Assembly: GCA_036164085.1 (NCBI GenBank)
Contig: JAYZJV010000002.1
Span: 1-30,279 of the forward strand
DNA from: TMED-70 sp036164085
GTDB taxonomy: Bacteria; Chloroflexota; Dehalococcoidia; Lucifugimonadales; Lucifugimonadaceae
Direction: 5' to 3'
Length of the DNA stretch: 30,279 nucleotides
Positions 1 to 8,368 of the stretch are shown one piece after another. Under the pieces are notes generated by a model. That model ran no database searches and was not told the DNA's origin. It saw only the letters and a program-made list of their open reading frames with translations. Position numbers and translations under genes: made by a program. The stretch's first letter is position 1, and each line of letters opens with the position of its first letter.

Positions 1-291
1 GTATCCATCATCTCTTAATCTTTGGGCCCAATGTTCTTTTTCTGTTCTTAAGTTTGACTGATCCTTGTCTACTGTATGAGTAACAGTAGTAACTCCATGA
101 TTGTGAGGTAATAACCCTGTCATAATGCTAGCTCTTGCAGGTGAACAAACAGGGTTAGCTGTGTGAGCTCTGTTAAACTTAACTCCTTGTTCTGCTAATT
201 TATCCAAATTCGGAGTCAAGCACAAATTATTTTCTTCTAATACCTGACCATGCATTTGATCAACCATTAGGAATAGTAGGTTTTTTTTCAA
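1..291 (-). CDS. Type I sulfatase (formylglycine-dependent), N-terminal part only
   Basis: Only the first 97 codons are inside the window; the gene runs off the left edge. The protein opens with a hydrophobic beta strand ending in the metal-binding Asp (LFLMVDQ, D11). It continues to NLDKLAEQG and to the sulfatase signature CSPAR at residues 49-53, where the Cys is the residue oxidised to formylglycine in the sulfatase family. It should hydrolyse a sulfate ester (or possibly a phosphonate/phosphate ester); the substrate cannot be read from this fragment. The start is a TTG at 291, chosen because AAGGAG lies six bases upstream and overlaps the stop of the DUF1501 gene, a 10-nt gap. No signal peptide is visible, because the N-terminal hydrophobic stretch is the first core strand. 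A cytoplasmic enzyme is therefore inferred. A formylglycine-generating enzyme would be needed elsewhere in the genome. Confidence 0.9.
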   Translation of the reverse strand, partial: MKKNLLFLMVDQMHGQVLEENNLCLTPNLDKLAEQGVKFNRAHTANPVCSPARASIMTGLLPHNHGVTTVTHTVDKDQSNLRTEKEHWAQRLRDDGY

Positions 292-301
292 AACGTGCTC
301 C

Positions 302-1429
302 TTAAATGAAAGGTTTTATTTTTTCGAAATTGCCACCCACAATTTCATTTGCTTCAATTGATAACCAATCTTCAAGGATATCAGAATACAAGCCTCTAAA
401 ATCAAAGTTGAACTTTAGATCCCCTTCAACTCTTTCACTTGGATCTAAGGAAGGATATTCATTATAGTGCCCACCTTTTACGCTTTCTCCAATAAGAAAG
501 GATACTCCTCCTGACCCATGATCAGTTCCTGTTCCATTATCATCTACTCTTCTTCCAAATTCAGAAAAAATAAATACTAAAACCTCTTTACCTTTATTAT
601 GTTCTTTTAAGTCTTCAAAGAAAGAGCTCAATGCATCCGAAAGTTGTTGCCATAAATATTCTTGTAAAACAACTTCATTAGTATGGGTATCAAATCCTCC
701 GTGATTTACATAAAATATTCTAGTGCCAAAATCTGCAAAATGCACTTGAGCTACACCTTTTAATTGTTTAGCTATATTTGTGTCAGGGTACTCAATATTA
801 GATTTATATAGTTTTGGGGCTTCATTGATAATATCTATTCCTTTGGCAGCGTCTAATCCTGTTTTTCCTAAATAATTCATTGTAAAATCATTTCCCATTA
901 CAGGACTATAGAATCTTTTAAATGTATCCATAGCTTTAGTTTTGTTTACATCGTCTAAAATTGAATTAAATAGACCATAGTTATCTATGTCACCAACAGA
1001 AGTAACAGGAACGTCTGGGGCTACTAAAGCTCTAGGTAAATATTCACTGAAATTAACAGCAGTTACAACATTATCACCATTAGGATCAATATCTTTAATT
1101 GCTTGGCCTAACCAACCTTTTGAACCCACTTTATTTGGTTCAGCCGTGTGCCAAATGTCCATTGATCTGAAATGTGATCTATTTGGGGTGGGATAACCAA
1201 CTCCATGAATAATAGCTAAATTCCCATCCTCATAGAATTTCTTCATTATCCCCATGCCTGGATTAAGGCCTAGTTTGTTGTCTAAAGGAATTATTTCATC
1301 GTCTTTTAACATTATATTTTTTCTTGAGTCTCGATAAACTGGATTTTCCCACGGAACTATACAATTTAAGTAATCATTTCCTCCAGATAGCTGAATTGTT
1401 ACTAGCACTTTTTCTCTATTTATTGTCAT
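302..1429 (-). CDS. DUF1501 family protein (alkaline-phosphatase/sulfatase-like fold)
   Basis: This is a 375-aa DUF1501 protein. Family landmarks are LSGGNDYLN near residue 14, the NRSHFRSMDIW block at 83-93, GWLG at 105-108, HGGFDTH at 243-249, FSEFGRR at 288-294 and GTDHG at 301-305. The His/Asp-rich blocks resemble metal-binding positions of the alkaline-phosphatase superfamily, but the biochemical role of DUF1501 is not established. Many family members begin with a twin-arginine signal; this one starts directly at the core strand, so it is probably cytoplasmic. It lies 9 nt after the NHL gene, whose TAG stop overlaps the Shine-Dalgarno TAGGA, and 10 nt before the sulfatase. DUF1501 and DUF1800 genes are commonly adjacent in other bacteria, which supports joint function with the DUF1800 gene two positions upstream. 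Confidence 0.92.
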   Translation of the reverse strand: MTINREKVLVTIQLSGGNDYLNCIVPWENPVYRDSRKNIMLKDDEIIPLDNKLGLNPGMGIMKKFYEDGNLAIIHGVGYPTPNRSHFRSMDIWHTAEPNKVGSKGWLGQAIKDIDPNGDNVVTAVNFSEYLPRALVAPDVPVTSVGDIDNYGLFNSILDDVNKTKAMDTFKRFYSPVMGNDFTMNYLGKTGLDAAKGIDIINEAPKLYKSNIEYPDTNIAKQLKGVAQVHFADFGTRIFYVNHGGFDTHTNEVVLQEYLWQQLSDALSSFFEDLKEHNKGKEVLVFIFSEFGRRVDDNGTGTDHGSGGVSFLIGESVKGGHYNEYPSLDPSERVEGDLKFNFDFRGLYSDILEDWLSIEANEIVGGNFEKIKPFI

Positions 1430-1438
1430 GATTTTTTC

Positions 1439-2446
1439 CTACTGTATTTTATATATCTGTATTCTGTTTCTATTTGAATCTAATACTAAAAGGTTTTGGT
1501 TTTTGTCAATAACTACTGAAGTGGGATCCCAAAAATAAGATTCAATTCTAGCGGATTCTTCATGAGGCTCAACATCATCTATTGGAACTACCGGCACAAA
1601 GCTTTCTCTAGCTTTTTTTTCGTCAATATTTGCCTCGATATATTCTTTTGCCCATTCAGATAATGTGGCTTCTCCTCTTAAAAACCCACAATAATTAAAA
1701 TCCTCATCAAAAATTTGTATTTTTTGATTACCCCAATCAGATACATAGTAAAAGCCTTTATTGTCTTGAGTAACATCAGAAGGCCTAAATAACCCTCCTT
1801 CTTTATTACTGTTTTTGCCAAATTGATCTAAATATTCACCATCTTTGTTGAAAATTTGAATACGATCATTGCGCCAGTCAGATACTAAGATTTTTTCATT
1901 TATTATTTTTATACCCCAAGGTTTATCAAATTCACCAGGTCCATCACCTTCGTGCCCCCAAGTTTTGACAAAATCTCCTTCAAGGCTCATAACTTGTACT
2001 CGGTCATTTAAATTATCAGTAATATAAAGCAATTCATCATCATAAGCTATTCCAGATGGAAAGTTGAATTCTCCTTCTTTTTCCCCTTTTACACCCCAAC
2101 GTTTAACAAAATCTCCTTCAGATTTAAAAATTGAAATTGTATGAGTATATTCATCTGTAACGTAAATATTATCTTTTGAGTCAAAAGTTATTGAACAAGG
2201 CCAATAAAGCTCACCAGGATTTTTGCCAAATTTAGAAAATTCTCCATAATAATTATTTTCTATATCAAGTATTGAAATCCTTAATCCTAACGTATGAAAG
2301 GCTCCGCTTCTATTAACTACATAAACTTTATTTTTGCTATTTATGCCCAAATCTCTTGGTAGATGAAAGCCTCTTCCACCAACGTCCGCTGTAAACCCTA
2401 CCGAATGCGAGTATTCAATATTAATTTTTTCATTCAGTTTTTTCAT
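1439..2446 (-). CDS. NHL-repeat beta-propeller protein
   Basis: A 335-aa protein built of about six NHL-type blades of roughly 45 residues each. The recurring pattern is a Gly/Phe lead (GEF or GELYWP), a Pro-x-Gly/Ser-Ile strand, then IYVTDxxxxRIQIF and a short DGxFVxxWG tail. Clear copies begin near residues 23, 76, 123, 170, 216 and 289. The last blade ends IQIYKIQ and probably closes the ring with the first. NHL propellers are interaction scaffolds, and some are lyases or act in polysaccharide contexts; no catalytic site can be assigned here. There is no signal peptide or membrane segment. The start codon overlaps the stop of the DUF1800 gene as TAATG, and DUF1501 follows after 9 nt, so the three are very likely co-translated. 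Its place between DUF1800 and DUF1501 suggests it scaffolds the pair (inference). Confidence 0.9.
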   Translation of the reverse strand: MKKLNEKINIEYSHSVGFTADVGGRGFHLPRDLGINSKNKVYVVNRSGAFHTLGLRISILDIENNYYGEFSKFGKNPGELYWPCSITFDSKDNIYVTDEYTHTISIFKSEGDFVKRWGVKGEKEGEFNFPSGIAYDDELLYITDNLNDRVQVMSLEGDFVKTWGHEGDGPGEFDKPWGIKIINEKILVSDWRNDRIQIFNKDGEYLDQFGKNSNKEGGLFRPSDVTQDNKGFYYVSDWGNQKIQIFDEDFNYCGFLRGEATLSEWAKEYIEANIDEKKARESFVPVVPIDDVEPHEESARIESYFWDPTSVVIDKNQNLLVLDSNRNRIQIYKIQ

Positions 2447-3846
2447 TAGGTCATTTGAAATTCTCTAGAAGAAGCGATTAATTTTATAATAATTGATATA
2501 GACTCTTCATTTACCAAAAACTCTTTATCGTTTATATGATCTTCCAATGCTTCAATTGTTGTAGATTGAAGGTTTATATAACCCAATTCTTCTAGACAGA
2601 CTTCTATTAAGTTTTTCTTATTTAGTTTTTTGAGCATTATGTTTTTTATCAATTTTTTCTTAGAGTTTCCTAGTAGATCAGCTGCAAAATTAATTCTCTG
2701 TACCACTGAGCCTGTGTTTATCCATTCATCTCCTCCTTGCCATCCTTCTACTGAAGTGGGATTGAGTAATGGTTGTCCCATTAGTCCTGAACTAATAGTT
2801 GCTTGGTAAACTTCTTCTGAAGGAATATCAAATCCGCCTGATAACCTAACAGCGTTAACTACCAATTCTGCGGGGCTTTTTATTCTATTATTGATTATGT
2901 TTTCATTTCTAAAGTATTTTGATTTAAATAAATCTCTAAGTATCTCTTTGATATTATAAGAATGTTTAAAATATGACTTAACTATAAAATTTACAGCATC
3001 TTCATCTAAAGGTTTTTTATGAGGCCATTGTGGAACAGGAAGCTCGTCTTTAATAAAAAAATGGTATATATGTCTTGCAATATATCTAGCAGTAGATTCT
3101 TGCTTACAAATGATTCTTATTACATCTTCACCGTTGAAATTACCCTTTTCTCCTAAAAATTCTTTTTCTCCATAATCATGATCGTTTTCATCAAACTTGA
3201 ATTGCCATGCTACATAATTATATGGGCGAGCAGTGTTATTTCGCATTTTAATAGACATGTAAGGCATGTTTTCTATAGTCCATCCAGTAAAAGCCCTTGA
3301 ACACTCTTTAATATCTTGTTCTGAGTAACTCCCTACTCCCATAGAAAATAATTCTAAAATTTCTCTTCCATAATTTTCATTTATATTGGTTTTATGATTA
3401 TCTTGATTATCTAGCCACATGATCATCGCAGGGTCTTTAGATAATTGAACAAGAATGTTTTCAAAACTTCCTAAACCATGATCTCTAAACATCTCTACTT
3501 GTGATGTCATTACTTTTCCCTGGATTAATTTATGTTGACCTGTAGCAAAAACTCTATGCCAGAACAATGCCATTTTTTCGTCAAAAGGGAACTTAGAATG
3601 AGCCAATCTATACATCCAAAACGCTCCAGAACTATTCACACTTCTAACGTCTGAAAGGTCTATTTGGTATCTTCTCAACAAGTCAGTAGGGACAGGGTTT
3701 TTATCCTCATTGTCTAATAGGTAATCTACTGCATTATCAAAGCTTTTTTCACATAAGAAATCTATTTCATCTTTTGAGCCTCCAAAAGAAACTCTTCTTA
3801 GTAAATGTCCTATTTCTTCTTTCTTAGTCTTGCTTTGTGTCGTCAT
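2446..3846 (-). CDS. DUF1800 family protein
   Basis: A 466-aa DUF1800 protein recognised by HLLRRVSFGGS near residue 14, the block around MALFWHRVFATGQHKL, NENYGREILELFSMG, DIKECSRAFTGWTI, and the C-terminal region with SPAELVVNAVRLSG and GWQGGDEWIN. The family is large in environmental bacteria and usually encoded beside DUF1501, but its function is unknown. The N-terminus is short and charged (MTTQSKTKKEE), with no signal peptide, matching the apparently cytoplasmic DUF1501 partner. The start lies inside the upstream small membrane-protein gene (23-nt overlap), and the stop shares a base with the NHL start. The interior is intact, without frameshift. Confidence 0.92.
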   Translation of the reverse strand: MTTQSKTKKEEIGHLLRRVSFGGSKDEIDFLCEKSFDNAVDYLLDNEDKNPVPTDLLRRYQIDLSDVRSVNSSGAFWMYRLAHSKFPFDEKMALFWHRVFATGQHKLIQGKVMTSQVEMFRDHGLGSFENILVQLSKDPAMIMWLDNQDNHKTNINENYGREILELFSMGVGSYSEQDIKECSRAFTGWTIENMPYMSIKMRNNTARPYNYVAWQFKFDENDHDYGEKEFLGEKGNFNGEDVIRIICKQESTARYIARHIYHFFIKDELPVPQWPHKKPLDEDAVNFIVKSYFKHSYNIKEILRDLFKSKYFRNENIINNRIKSPAELVVNAVRLSGGFDIPSEEVYQATISSGLMGQPLLNPTSVEGWQGGDEWINTGSVVQRINFAADLLGNSKKKLIKNIMLKKLNKKNLIEVCLEELGYINLQSTTIEALEDHINDKEFLVNEESISIIIKLIASSREFQMT

Positions 3847-4045
3847 TGTTCTCTGTTTTTGAACGAATCAATTTTTTTCTTATTCTAAACCGAACAGTAT
3901 AAACAATCAATAGTGCTGCAAGTATTGGAAACCACCTCAAAAACATTCCTTCTTCTATACCATACATACCTAGCACAAATCTAATCAGAATAGAGACAAT
4001 TAAAAGTCCTGCAATTTCTATAATCATTATTTGTACTCTTCCCAT
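3824..4045 (-). CDS. Small two-helix membrane protein, unknown function
   Basis: A 73-aa protein not recognised as any named family. It has two predicted hydrophobic helices, about residues 7-26 (IIEIAGLLIVSILIRFVLG) and 36-52 (RWFPILAALLIVYTVRF). A basic stretch RFRIRKKLIRSK and an acidic tail follow. The start is well supported: AGGAG sits seven bases upstream of ATG 4045. It overlaps the DUF1800 start by 23 nt, so translation of the two is probably coupled. It may anchor the soluble DUF1800/NHL/DUF1501 proteins at the membrane, but that is inference from position only. Confidence 0.65.
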   Translation of the reverse strand: MGRVQIMIIEIAGLLIVSILIRFVLGMYGIEEGMFLRWFPILAALLIVYTVRFRIRKKLIRSKTENNDDTKQD

Positions 4046-4061
4046 TTTTTTCTCCTAATTT

Positions 4062-4089
4062 TTTATATTTTTTGAATGCCTCAAGCCAA
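4062..4089 (-). promoter_or_regulatory. Candidate promoter for the DUF1800-NHL-DUF1501-sulfatase genes
   Basis: In the 91-base gap between the HMA gene and the small membrane-protein gene, the minus strand reads TTGGCT (4089-4084), a 16-base spacer, then TATAAA (4067-4062). This is about 16 bases before the AGGAG/ATG start. The match to a sigma-70 promoter is moderate, and such matches arise easily in DNA this A+T-rich. It is offered because this is the only sizeable gap in an otherwise tightly packed eight-gene run. Confidence 0.3.
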
Positions 4090-4136
4090 TTTAACCAGAT
4101 CCTGCAACAGCAAATGAATAATTTCTATACTTATAA

Positions 4137-4859
4137 TTAGATAATACTAGCAGTTATAAAATATATTGCCATAACGCACATAGTTAAATTTTCTATAACA
4201 GTTAAGTTAGATAAAGGAACACTAAAGGAAGACCCAAGGCATGCACAATTTATAATGTCTTTGCTTTTTAGTTTTTTGTATATTCCATAACTTTGTGGAG
4301 TTAATATGATCAAGGTAATAATATTGGAAAATAAAAGTAGGTTTCCAGTAAGAAACATGACCCCTAAAAACAATTCTAGAAAAGGATAAATAAGCCCAAA
4401 TTTAGATACTCTTTTTGTAATAGGATCATAATTAGCAAATGTTATTGCAAACTGATTTATGTTTTGTAATTTAAAAAAGGAGAAAATTATAAAAAAATAA
4501 CCCATAATAAATCTATGCAAATCATTAAATGTATTGCCAGGTCTAGAAAAAGTTATTATTGAAAGCAATAAAACCAGACTTAAAGTAATAAATATGGGTT
4601 TATAAGTACTAAAGTAATCAATAATGTGGTTTGATTTATTTTTATTATTATTTGAAACCTTATAGCTTCCTACAGGACTTAATATTTTATTTAACTCAGA
4701 GACATCATAGTTTTTTTCAGAAAAGATCTCTAATTTTCCATCAGCTAATTCAACAACAGCTTCAGAAATGCTTGCTTCCAACTCAAGTTTTGCCTTAATA
4801 GTCGCAACACATCCTTCGCAAGTCATTCCATCTATTCTAAATGTATTTTTATTATTCAA
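4137..4859 (-). CDS. HMA metal-binding domain fused to MauE/DoxX-like membrane domain
   Basis: A 240-aa two-part protein. Residues about 5-70 form a heavy-metal-associated domain with the ligand motif GMTCEGC (Cys14, Cys17). After an Asn/Lys-rich linker come four or more hydrophobic segments (about residues 90-110, 120-140, 155-190 and 220-240). The pattern resembles the MauE/DoxX-type quinone- or disulfide-linked membrane family, including a CAC pair before the last helix (DIINCACLGSSF, near residue 205). Related fusions are seen in bacteria, but their substrate is not firmly known. Plausible roles are metal delivery or disulfide chemistry at the cytoplasmic membrane. It begins 6 nt after the acetyltransferase stop, so it belongs to the same transcript as the upstream dehydratase. 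No strong Shine-Dalgarno sequence is seen. Confidence 0.75.
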   Translation of the reverse strand: MNNKNTFRIDGMTCEGCVATIKAKLELEASISEAVVELADGKLEIFSEKNYDVSELNKILSPVGSYKVSNNNKNKSNHIIDYFSTYKPIFITLSLVLLLSIITFSRPGNTFNDLHRFIMGYFFIIFSFFKLQNINQFAITFANYDPITKRVSKFGLIYPFLELFLGVMFLTGNLLLFSNIITLIILTPQSYGIYKKLKSKDIINCACLGSSFSVPLSNLTVIENLTMCVMAIYFITASII

Positions 4860-4865
4860 TTTTTT

Positions 4866-6140
4866 TTAAAAATCTGTATTGCACCATGGTTCTTGTTCTA
4901 CAAAAAACATTTTTGTTAATTCTCTTAGAGAATTATGGTTTTCAACATCTATATTTCCTGCTTGAAAATGCTCTCCTGGTGAAACCCCTCCAAAATAGAT
5001 AGAACTTAGATCAGAAGGCCTCATGTAAATATTTGCTTTTCCTTTGACTTTTTTGACCTCTGTATTTTTTCCATCTGTGTCTATCAAATAAGTTCCTTCA
5101 ATGTCCTTTTGATTTTGACCAGATAGATTAATCGTAACTTTACCTTTATGATTATATGCTCTTCCTTCAAGCATTGAAATTGGATCAATCATTCTCACCC
5201 ATAATCCATCTATAGTTTCTCTTTGCAATTTTCTTGGATTTTCTAGCATTAAATATAAAGGATCATTTGGAGCTCTTCGATTAAAAGTTATTTCTTCAAT
5301 CAATTCGATTCCAAAAATATATTGCCATAAAGCATGATTTGTTTCTCTGTCTATGGATATAATTTCCTCTACTTTCAATGTACCTTTATCATCTTCGTGA
5401 GCAACTCCAGATTCTTTATTGAAATTATAAAAAGCGTACCCTGAAGGTTTATTCTCTCTATAAGCTAAAACAAAAAAGATACCACTATTACCTGACTTGT
5501 TATACATTGAATTATCGTCTTCATAAAGCAAGTAATTCCAATATCCTTGAGTTCTATCTGTTGCTCCATTTTGGCATTTTCTATAAATATCATAAATTTT
5601 TGGAATTTCTTCTAAAGCCTTTTTTTTATCTACCAGTTCTAAGCGAATTGAATCATTCTTTGATTTTGATAACTTTGTATGATTTGAGTTTATCTGCCAG
5701 TCCTCTCGAATAGTTGAAAGGCCATATCCAAATCTATTATAAAGCAAAGATTGAGAAGCCCATAATCCTGCTATAGAATCTCCTCTTTCTTTTGCTTGAG
5801 AATGAAGTTTATTCATCATTGAAGAAAAAATTCCTCTTCTTTTATGAGTCGGCAAAGTGCCCATAAAAGCGATTCCAGCCATATTTATATTGTTTCCTCC
5901 AGGCACAGTGATTGAATATTTATCAGCTCCACCTGTTCCAACAATCTGATTCGTCTCCGTGTCAACTGCAGCTAGCAATCTGTCACTAGGTTCATTCCAA
6001 GTTTCAAAATCTATCATAAACCTTTCATTGACCATTCTTATTACTACATCTTTATTCGGTATATCTCCAAAAACGGCTCTAACAGATTTTCGCCATTCAA
6101 ATATGTTTGATTTATTTACAGGAATAATTTTTATAGACAT
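4866..6140 (-). CDS. Eis-like GNAT N-acetyltransferase with C-terminal sterol-carrier-like domain
   Basis: A 424-aa member of the Eis family. The N-terminal GNAT domain has the acetyl-CoA signature (THKRRGIFSSMM). The family tyrosine block follows as LWASQSLLYNRFGYG, where the Tyr before NRFGYG matches the proposed catalytic acid of Eis. A second GNAT-like domain comes next. The C-terminal third (from about GKVTINLSG) resembles the sterol-carrier fold typical of Eis. The chain ends in Phe (PWCNTDF), as Eis proteins do, where the terminal carboxylate is the proposed base. Eis proteins acetylate amines such as aminoglycosides or lysines; the natural substrate here is unknown. An upstream in-frame ATG exists at 6173, but it lies inside the dehydratase gene. 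ATG 6140 is preferred because it follows that gene's stop by one base (TAAAATG) and gives the expected N-terminus MSIKIIPVNK. Confidence 0.82.
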   Translation of the reverse strand: MSIKIIPVNKSNIFEWRKSVRAVFGDIPNKDVVIRMVNERFMIDFETWNEPSDRLLAAVDTETNQIVGTGGADKYSITVPGGNNINMAGIAFMGTLPTHKRRGIFSSMMNKLHSQAKERGDSIAGLWASQSLLYNRFGYGLSTIREDWQINSNHTKLSKSKNDSIRLELVDKKKALEEIPKIYDIYRKCQNGATDRTQGYWNYLLYEDDNSMYNKSGNSGIFFVLAYRENKPSGYAFYNFNKESGVAHEDDKGTLKVEEIISIDRETNHALWQYIFGIELIEEITFNRRAPNDPLYLMLENPRKLQRETIDGLWVRMIDPISMLEGRAYNHKGKVTINLSGQNQKDIEGTYLIDTDGKNTEVKKVKGKANIYMRPSDLSSIYFGGVSPGEHFQAGNIDVENHNSLRELTKMFFVEQEPWCNTDF

Positions 6141-6141
6141 T

Positions 6142-8160
6142 TTATTTTTTCTTAAGTGCTTCTTTTCCAGCATTTAGTGTTTCTATAATTTTATCAACAT
6201 CATATACACAACCGCCCCAGGTTCCTCCACTTACATCTTGTAATGCTGCCCATAATCGAGTGTCGTCGGGTAAATTTTTATTAGCTTTGATTTCTAAAAA
6301 TGGAATTCTTCGACCTAGTTCTTGGTCCCCCCATTCTTTTCCATGATTATCACCATTTTCACCTACTAGATTTATTGATCCTATTAATTTTTTAGTATCA
6401 ATAATTATTTCAATCAGATCGCCTTCTTTTAATAATCCGATGGGACCTCCTGCAAGTGCTTCTGGACCTATATGTCCAATACAAGCTCCTGTAGAAACTC
6501 CAGAAAACCTTGCATCTGTAAGCAAAGCTATTTCTTTTCCATATGACAAGTGTTTCAAAGCAGCTGTGATTTGGTAAGTTTCTTCCATTCCTGTACCATT
6601 AGGGCCACCGCAAATTATTACCAGAATTTCTCCTCTTTTTAATTTGTCTGGTCCTGTAGACTTAATTGATCTCATGGCATCATTTTCAGAATTGAAAACT
6701 CTTGCATAACCGGTATTTCTATATACTCCATCATCATCTATTACGTCAGGATCTATTGCTGTAGATTTTATTACGGATCCTTCTGGTGCTATATTTCCTA
6801 AAGGAAATGTTACAGTTGAGGTAAGGCCTTTAAGTGTTGCATTAGATTTATTCATTATTACATTATCAGGATCAATCTTATCATTTTCAGAAAGGAAGTT
6901 TCTAACATATTTTCTTCTATCAGATTCTTCCCACCATTCTAGATTTTCTCTTAATGTTTTTCCAGTTACAGTAATAACATCTAAGTTCAATAACCCTAAC
7001 TTTTTCAAGTTCAACATTACTTCAGGAACGCCTCCAGCTGCATAAAATTGTGCAGTTGGATGTCCAACAGGACCATTTGGTAGAACATCAACTAATCTTG
7101 GAACATAACTGTTAACCCTAGCCCAGTCTTCAACAGTCATCCTTTTTCTTCCAACAGAATGAGCTATAGCAGGCAAATGAAGTAATAAATTGGTTGATCC
7201 TCCACATGCAGCATGAAGCACCATGGCATTTTCAAATGCTTTGTCTGTAAGGATTTTTTCTATAGATATTTTTTTATCTTCTAAATTCATTAATGCTTTT
7301 GCTGATCTCTTTGCGTTATTAATCCATGCGGCAGTTCCACTAGGCGTACAAGCAGAATGAGTCAAAGCAATACCTAAAGATTCTGCAATAACCTGAGATG
7401 TTCCTGCGGTTCCTAAAAATTGACATCCTCCTCCTGGAGATGCGCATGCTCTGCAACCCATATCTTGGGCGTATTCAAGAGAAATTTCACCTTGTGCAAA
7501 TCTTGCTCCTATAGATTGTATTTTTCCTGCATCTTCACCATTTTTAGGGGCTAGGGTTGAACCTCCAGGAACAATGATAGAAGGTTTGTCTTTCATTCCA
7601 GCTAAAGCCATCATCATGGCTGGCAAACCTTTATCGCATGATGCAATACCCATAACTGCTTTTGAGGTAGGTAAGGATCTGGCTATTCTTCTGAATACCT
7701 TTGCGGCATCATTTCTATAAGGTAAGGAATCAAACATTCCGGTTGTTCCTTGGGTCCTGCCATCGCATGGATCTGAACAATATGCTGAAAATGGCAACCC
7801 TCCCATTTCGTTGATAGTATTCGCAGCATTTTCAACTAAACTTGATAATTCCCAATGCCCTGTATGAAAACCTAAAGCTATAGGCTCGCCATCTTTATTC
7901 TTTAATCCACCACTAGTAGAAAGAATTAAGAATTGTTTTCTTAATAATTCATCAGGATTCCAACCCATCCCAGCATTTTGAGTTAAACCAAAATGATTAC
8001 CGCTCGGTTCATTTATTAATATTTCAGGCGTAAAAGGAATTTTTCCAGGTGGTCCATCTGCATGAGTTTGAATTTTGTAGGTTGACTCTGAATTTCCTTC
8101 AATAATGTCTAAAAATGAAACATTTAAATTTTTATCTGATACCACGTTCGCTCCGATCAT
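6142..8160 (-). CDS. yjhG: Sugar-acid dehydratase, YjhG/YagF (xylonate dehydratase) group of the IlvD/Edd family
   Basis: A 672-aa dehydratase that matches the YjhG/YagF branch much better than the roughly 560-aa dihydroxy-acid dehydratase IlvD. Shared blocks are THADGPPG and NAGMGWNPDEL at the N-terminus, SDPCDGRTQGTTGMFDSLPY around residue 129, ASCDKGLPAMMMAL around 173, GGGCQFLGTAGTSQV around 243, and LTDARFSGVSTGACIGH followed by the long extra C-terminal section. Cys132, Cys175 and Cys246 are the likely Fe-S cluster ligands by family analogy. The expected reaction is dehydration of an aldonic acid such as D-xylonate to its 2-keto-3-deoxy acid, in the cytoplasm; the exact sugar is not determined. 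It heads the minus-strand run, with the acetyltransferase one base downstream. The ATG at 8160 gives a plausible N-terminus, but the AAGAG just before it is very close. Confidence 0.9.
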   Translation of the reverse strand: MIGANVVSDKNLNVSFLDIIEGNSESTYKIQTHADGPPGKIPFTPEILINEPSGNHFGLTQNAGMGWNPDELLRKQFLILSTSGGLKNKDGEPIALGFHTGHWELSSLVENAANTINEMGGLPFSAYCSDPCDGRTQGTTGMFDSLPYRNDAAKVFRRIARSLPTSKAVMGIASCDKGLPAMMMALAGMKDKPSIIVPGGSTLAPKNGEDAGKIQSIGARFAQGEISLEYAQDMGCRACASPGGGCQFLGTAGTSQVIAESLGIALTHSACTPSGTAAWINNAKRSAKALMNLEDKKISIEKILTDKAFENAMVLHAACGGSTNLLLHLPAIAHSVGRKRMTVEDWARVNSYVPRLVDVLPNGPVGHPTAQFYAAGGVPEVMLNLKKLGLLNLDVITVTGKTLRENLEWWEESDRRKYVRNFLSENDKIDPDNVIMNKSNATLKGLTSTVTFPLGNIAPEGSVIKSTAIDPDVIDDDGVYRNTGYARVFNSENDAMRSIKSTGPDKLKRGEILVIICGGPNGTGMEETYQITAALKHLSYGKEIALLTDARFSGVSTGACIGHIGPEALAGGPIGLLKEGDLIEIIIDTKKLIGSINLVGENGDNHGKEWGDQELGRRIPFLEIKANKNLPDDTRLWAALQDVSGGTWGGCVYDVDKIIETLNAGKEALKKK

Positions 8161-8289
8161 TCTCTTATGACTTAATAATAAAGTATTACAATGAAAGATT
8201 TATATCTATTGATATAAACTACGAAATTATTAGATTTTTTATAAGGGATTTAGTTTGAATCTTTGTCAAAATGTGCATCAAGAGTTCAT

Positions 8290-8320
8290 TTGACAGTATA
8301 TTAAAATGTCCTAGTATTAT
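8290..8320 (+). promoter_or_regulatory. Candidate sigma-70 promoter of the 78-aa gene
   Basis: A perfect -35 box TTGACA (8290-8295) is followed by TAGTAT after 16 bases (8312-8317), or by TATTAT after 19 bases (8315-8320). Either would start transcription near 8325, leaving an approximately 45-base leader with the ribosome binding site AAGGGG at 8356-8361. This site also argues against the earlier TTG at 8333 as start of the downstream gene. Confidence 0.5.
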
Positions 8321-8368
8321 CTAAGGAATAAATTGTTATTAGATGGATTTGAAGCAAGGGGAAATATA

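Noticed and set aside
6138..6173. Acetyltransferase start at ATG 6173
   Set aside because: It would overlap the dehydratase by 32 bases and add a non-homologous basic leader; ATG 6140 directly follows the upstream stop and fits the family N-terminus.
6142..8160. Dihydroxy-acid dehydratase IlvD of branched-chain amino acid synthesis
   Set aside because: The protein is about 110 residues longer than IlvD, and its N-terminal and C-terminal blocks match the YjhG/YagF branch.
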